DNA from: Planctomycetota bacterium
GTDB lineage: Bacteria > Planctomycetota > Phycisphaerae > WQYP01
Assembly (NCBI GenBank): GCA_021795535.1
Contig: JAJYPG010000057.1
Span: 1 to 7,365, forward strand
DNA: 7,365 nt
Direction: 5' to 3'
Shown: one piece after another, positions 6,061 through 7,365 of the stretch
How positions within the stretch are numbered: the stretch's first letter is position 1
Layout of the letters: every line of letters starts with the position of its first letter
Notes under the pieces: model-generated
What the model was told of the DNA's origin: nothing
The model's input: the letters and a program-made list of their open reading frames with translations, nothing else
The model's database searches: none
Program-made: the position numbers and the translations under genes

Positions 6061-7104
6061 CTACGCGGAGACGGCGTTCTTACAGTTGGTCTGCAAGTTT
6101 ATCCGGGAATTTATTGGGGAATCCTCCACCAGACTTCCCCCACAGGATGACCCGCAACCCGCGGTGCAGCCAAAACAGTGCGAACCGGTGGCTATGCGGC
6201 GGGCCAGGAAAGCCGCGGGATTAAAACCCCGGATATGGTTTACCGGTCCGGTCGCGGGCAACTTGAGGGCATAGTTAAAATCGCAGTCGTAAAGTGTGCC
6301 ATCCCAGCCAACGTGCAACTGGTGGCGGCACATAAGCTCATTGAGTGTGCCGGAGTTAAAGGCATTTTCCAGAAGCGTCTGGTATTTTTCCGCGTAGCCT
6401 TGGCGCTGCAGGTCATGCAGAAATCGGCCCAGAGGTAAATTGGTGATCGTATAAAGCTTCGTGAAGTGAATGCCGAACCGGGTGGAAAATTCGTGGCGGT
6501 AGGCGGCTTCAAGCTCGGCCTGCCGCGGCGGAAGTGATGGGCCGCCCGGATTGTAAACCAGATCGAGCGGCAATTCCGTCCTGATTCCATACCCCATGGC
6601 GTTGAGTTTAAGAATTACATCCACACTTTCCTGATAAACATGCTTGCCCCGCTGGCGATCCACATTGGTTTCCAGATAACAGGGAAGCGAGGCGACCAGG
6701 TGTACACCATGCGCCGCAAAAAATCCGGGCAGATCGCCATTCCCCTCTTGCAGCATAATAGTCAGATTCGTCCGTACCATGACTTCCAGTCCCTGATCGC
6801 GGGCGGCGATCACCAGATGGCGAAAATGCGGATGCATCTCCGGGGCACCACCGGTGATGTCCAAGGTTTGTGCGTTGGCGGCTTGCGCCGCGGCCAAAAC
6901 CAGTTCCATGGTCTGCCAGGACATTTCCTCGGTCCGTTTGGGAGATGATTCCACATGGCAGTGGTGACAGGCCAGATTGCATTTCAGCCCAATGTTTACC
7001 TGCACCGTGCGAATATTCAGGCCGCTAAAAGTCGGTTGTCCCGCGTCACGCAGGCGAAGATCAAAGCAGTTTTCCATTGGCATATTCATAACTGAAAGCT
7101 TCAT
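6061..7104 (-). CDS. arsS: ArsS-family radical SAM/Cys-rich protein
   Basis: Radical SAM enzyme of the family annotated as arsenosugar biosynthesis ArsS, proposed to join a methylated arsenic species to the 5'-deoxyadenosyl group of SAM. In the 347-residue protein the [4Fe-4S] site is CNLACHHC (C42, C46, C49), and the SAM-contacting GGE-like motif is TGGAPE (84-89). The C-terminal DUF3641-type part carries C259, C274 (YDCDFN), C310, C313, C317 and C321 in CFGCTAGCGSSCGG, probably for a second cluster or catalytic thiol. Some family members are reported as selenoproteins; this copy has TGC at C317 and no in-frame TGA. Length is normal for the family, with a ~25-residue tail after the last motif Cys. 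ATG 7104 has AAAGGAA upstream. It heads a leftward operon with the fusion protein and the flavoprotein. No arsM is seen here, so an arsenic substrate rests on family assignment alone. Confidence 0.88.
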   Translation of the reverse strand: MKLSVMNMPMENCFDLRLRDAGQPTFSGLNIRTVQVNIGLKCNLACHHCHVESSPKRTEEMSWQTMELVLAAAQAANAQTLDITGGAPEMHPHFRHLVIAARDQGLEVMVRTNLTIMLQEGNGDLPGFFAAHGVHLVASLPCYLETNVDRQRGKHVYQESVDVILKLNAMGYGIRTELPLDLVYNPGGPSLPPRQAELEAAYRHEFSTRFGIHFTKLYTITNLPLGRFLHDLQRQGYAEKYQTLLENAFNSGTLNELMCRHQLHVGWDGTLYDCDFNYALKLPATGPVNHIRGFNPAAFLARRIATGSHCFGCTAGCGSSCGGSLVEDSPINSRINLQTNCKNAVSA

Positions 7105-7130
7105 GATGGGTTCCTTTGCAGCTGGTATTT

Positions 7131-7136
7131 ATTGTA
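7131..7136 (-). promoter_or_regulatory. Possible -10 box for the arsS operon
   Basis: TACAAT on the - strand lies 27 bases before the arsS start. An alternative TAAAAT lies further upstream (7150-7155). Neither has a convincing -35 at 16-18 bases, so an activator or another sigma factor may be involved. Confidence 0.3.
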
Positions 7137-7179
7137 CCGTCATGCGGATTATTTTACGCTCATTGTGCGGCAGCCATCG

Positions 7180-7203
7180 GCGTGCATGATGTATAATGCA
7201 CGC
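7180..7203. promoter_or_regulatory. Inverted-repeat operator candidate over a TATAAT box
   Basis: GCGTGCAT (7180-7187) and ATGCACGC (7196-7203) are perfect 8-bp arms with an 8-base spacer. A consensus -10 box TATAAT (7192-7197) on the + strand straddles the spacer and right arm, 92 bases ahead of the rightward gene. A dimeric regulator bound here would block that promoter and could also affect the leftward arsS promoter. No clear -35 is seen at normal spacing; TTGTGC at 7163 is too far away. Confidence 0.5.
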
Positions 7204-7205
7204 AA

Positions 7206-7241
7206 GCATGAGGAATACTTGCCGATCTCAGATACTCATGC
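7206..7241. other. Second inverted repeat in the divergent region
   Basis: GCATGAG (7206-7212) and CTCATGC (7235-7241) are perfect 7-bp arms 22 bases apart, in the expected 5' leader of the rightward gene. It could be a leader hairpin or a second protein site. The GCAT core is shared with the neighbouring operator candidate. Confidence 0.3.
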
Positions 7242-7289
7242 CATAATCCCACTTCTTAACAGATAGTTCATTTGCAGGAGATTCGACTG

Positions 7290-7365
7290 ATGCCTTCACT
7301 GAATCAACCACGCCGGACTTTTGTCAAACAAATGATACTGGCCGCCGCCGGGGCGACGACCGCCA
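7290..7365 (+). CDS. Tat-exported protein, N-terminal fragment
   Basis: The frame opens at ATG 7290 with AGGAG nine bases upstream and runs off the window after 25 codons. The peptide MPSLNQPRRTFVKQMILAAA is a twin-arginine signal: an RRTFVK motif, then a hydrophobic Ala/Gly-rich stretch. The product is therefore exported folded, often with a bound cofactor, through the Tat system. Its identity cannot be seen. It is divergent from the arsS operon across a 185-base region with an operator-like inverted repeat, so the two may be co-regulated. Confidence 0.75.
   Translation, partial: MPSLNQPRRTFVKQMILAAAGATTA

Noticed and set aside
6130..6180. Selenocysteine codon or SECIS-like element in arsS
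   Set aside because: The motif position is encoded by TGC and the frame contains no TGA before its normal TAG stop.

Overview
The window looks like chromosomal DNA of a free-living Gram-negative-type bacterium of moderate to fairly high GC. The evidence is Shine-Dalgarno-like start sites, a Tat signal peptide and a lipobox. The taxon cannot be fixed from sequence alone. The combination of an ArsS-type radical SAM enzyme, a MerA-like flavoprotein with a long non-HMA N-terminus, and TVP38 and DUF547 domains is one I associate with Planctomycetota and other PVC-like or cyanobacterial genomes. That is an inference, not a determination.

Left part (1-1083, + strand). The first ~330 bases hold no convincing gene. 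They contain four copies of a ~21-bp motif starting GGCCAT, the last two inside a 129-bp direct duplication. A KdpE-type response regulator follows (384-1085). No kdpD lies beside it in the window, so its sensor kinase is upstream of the repeats or elsewhere.

Middle part (1086-2832). A 256-base stretch (1086-1341) holds a possible stub of an SRAP/YedK-like gene (1100-1162), a nested inverted-repeat structure (1179-1284) and a perfect 8-bp-arm palindrome (1304-1323). Next is an AAA+ ATPase of the DUF4143 family (1402-2529). Its family-like N-terminus can be read from an ATG at 1342 but is cut by an in-frame TAA at 1387, so the gene is either N-terminally shortened or a pseudogene. The convergent gap 2530-2832 carries a 17-bp perfect palindrome and several GC-rich stem-loops.

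Right part (2833-7104, - strand). Three genes read leftward as a probable operon: an ArsS-family radical SAM enzyme, then a one-polypeptide fusion of a TVP38/TMEM64 (DedA-superfamily) membrane protein with a DUF547 domain, then a MerA-like FAD disulfide oxidoreductase. The last two overlap in a TAATG. The fusion has a lipoprotein-like signal (LTAC) at the joint, as if a membrane protein gene and a lipoprotein gene had merged. The flavoprotein keeps the CxxxxC redox pair but lacks the HMA domain and C-terminal vicinal cysteines of true mercuric reductase. This set is the best candidate in the window for a little-described system: an arsenic (arsenosugar-type) or thiol/redox pathway linked to a membrane protein of unknown job. 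No arsM is present in the window.

A divergent intergenic region (7105-7289) separates arsS from the start of a Tat-exported protein that runs off the right edge. It contains a consensus TATAAT embedded in a perfect 8-bp-arm inverted repeat, a good operator candidate.
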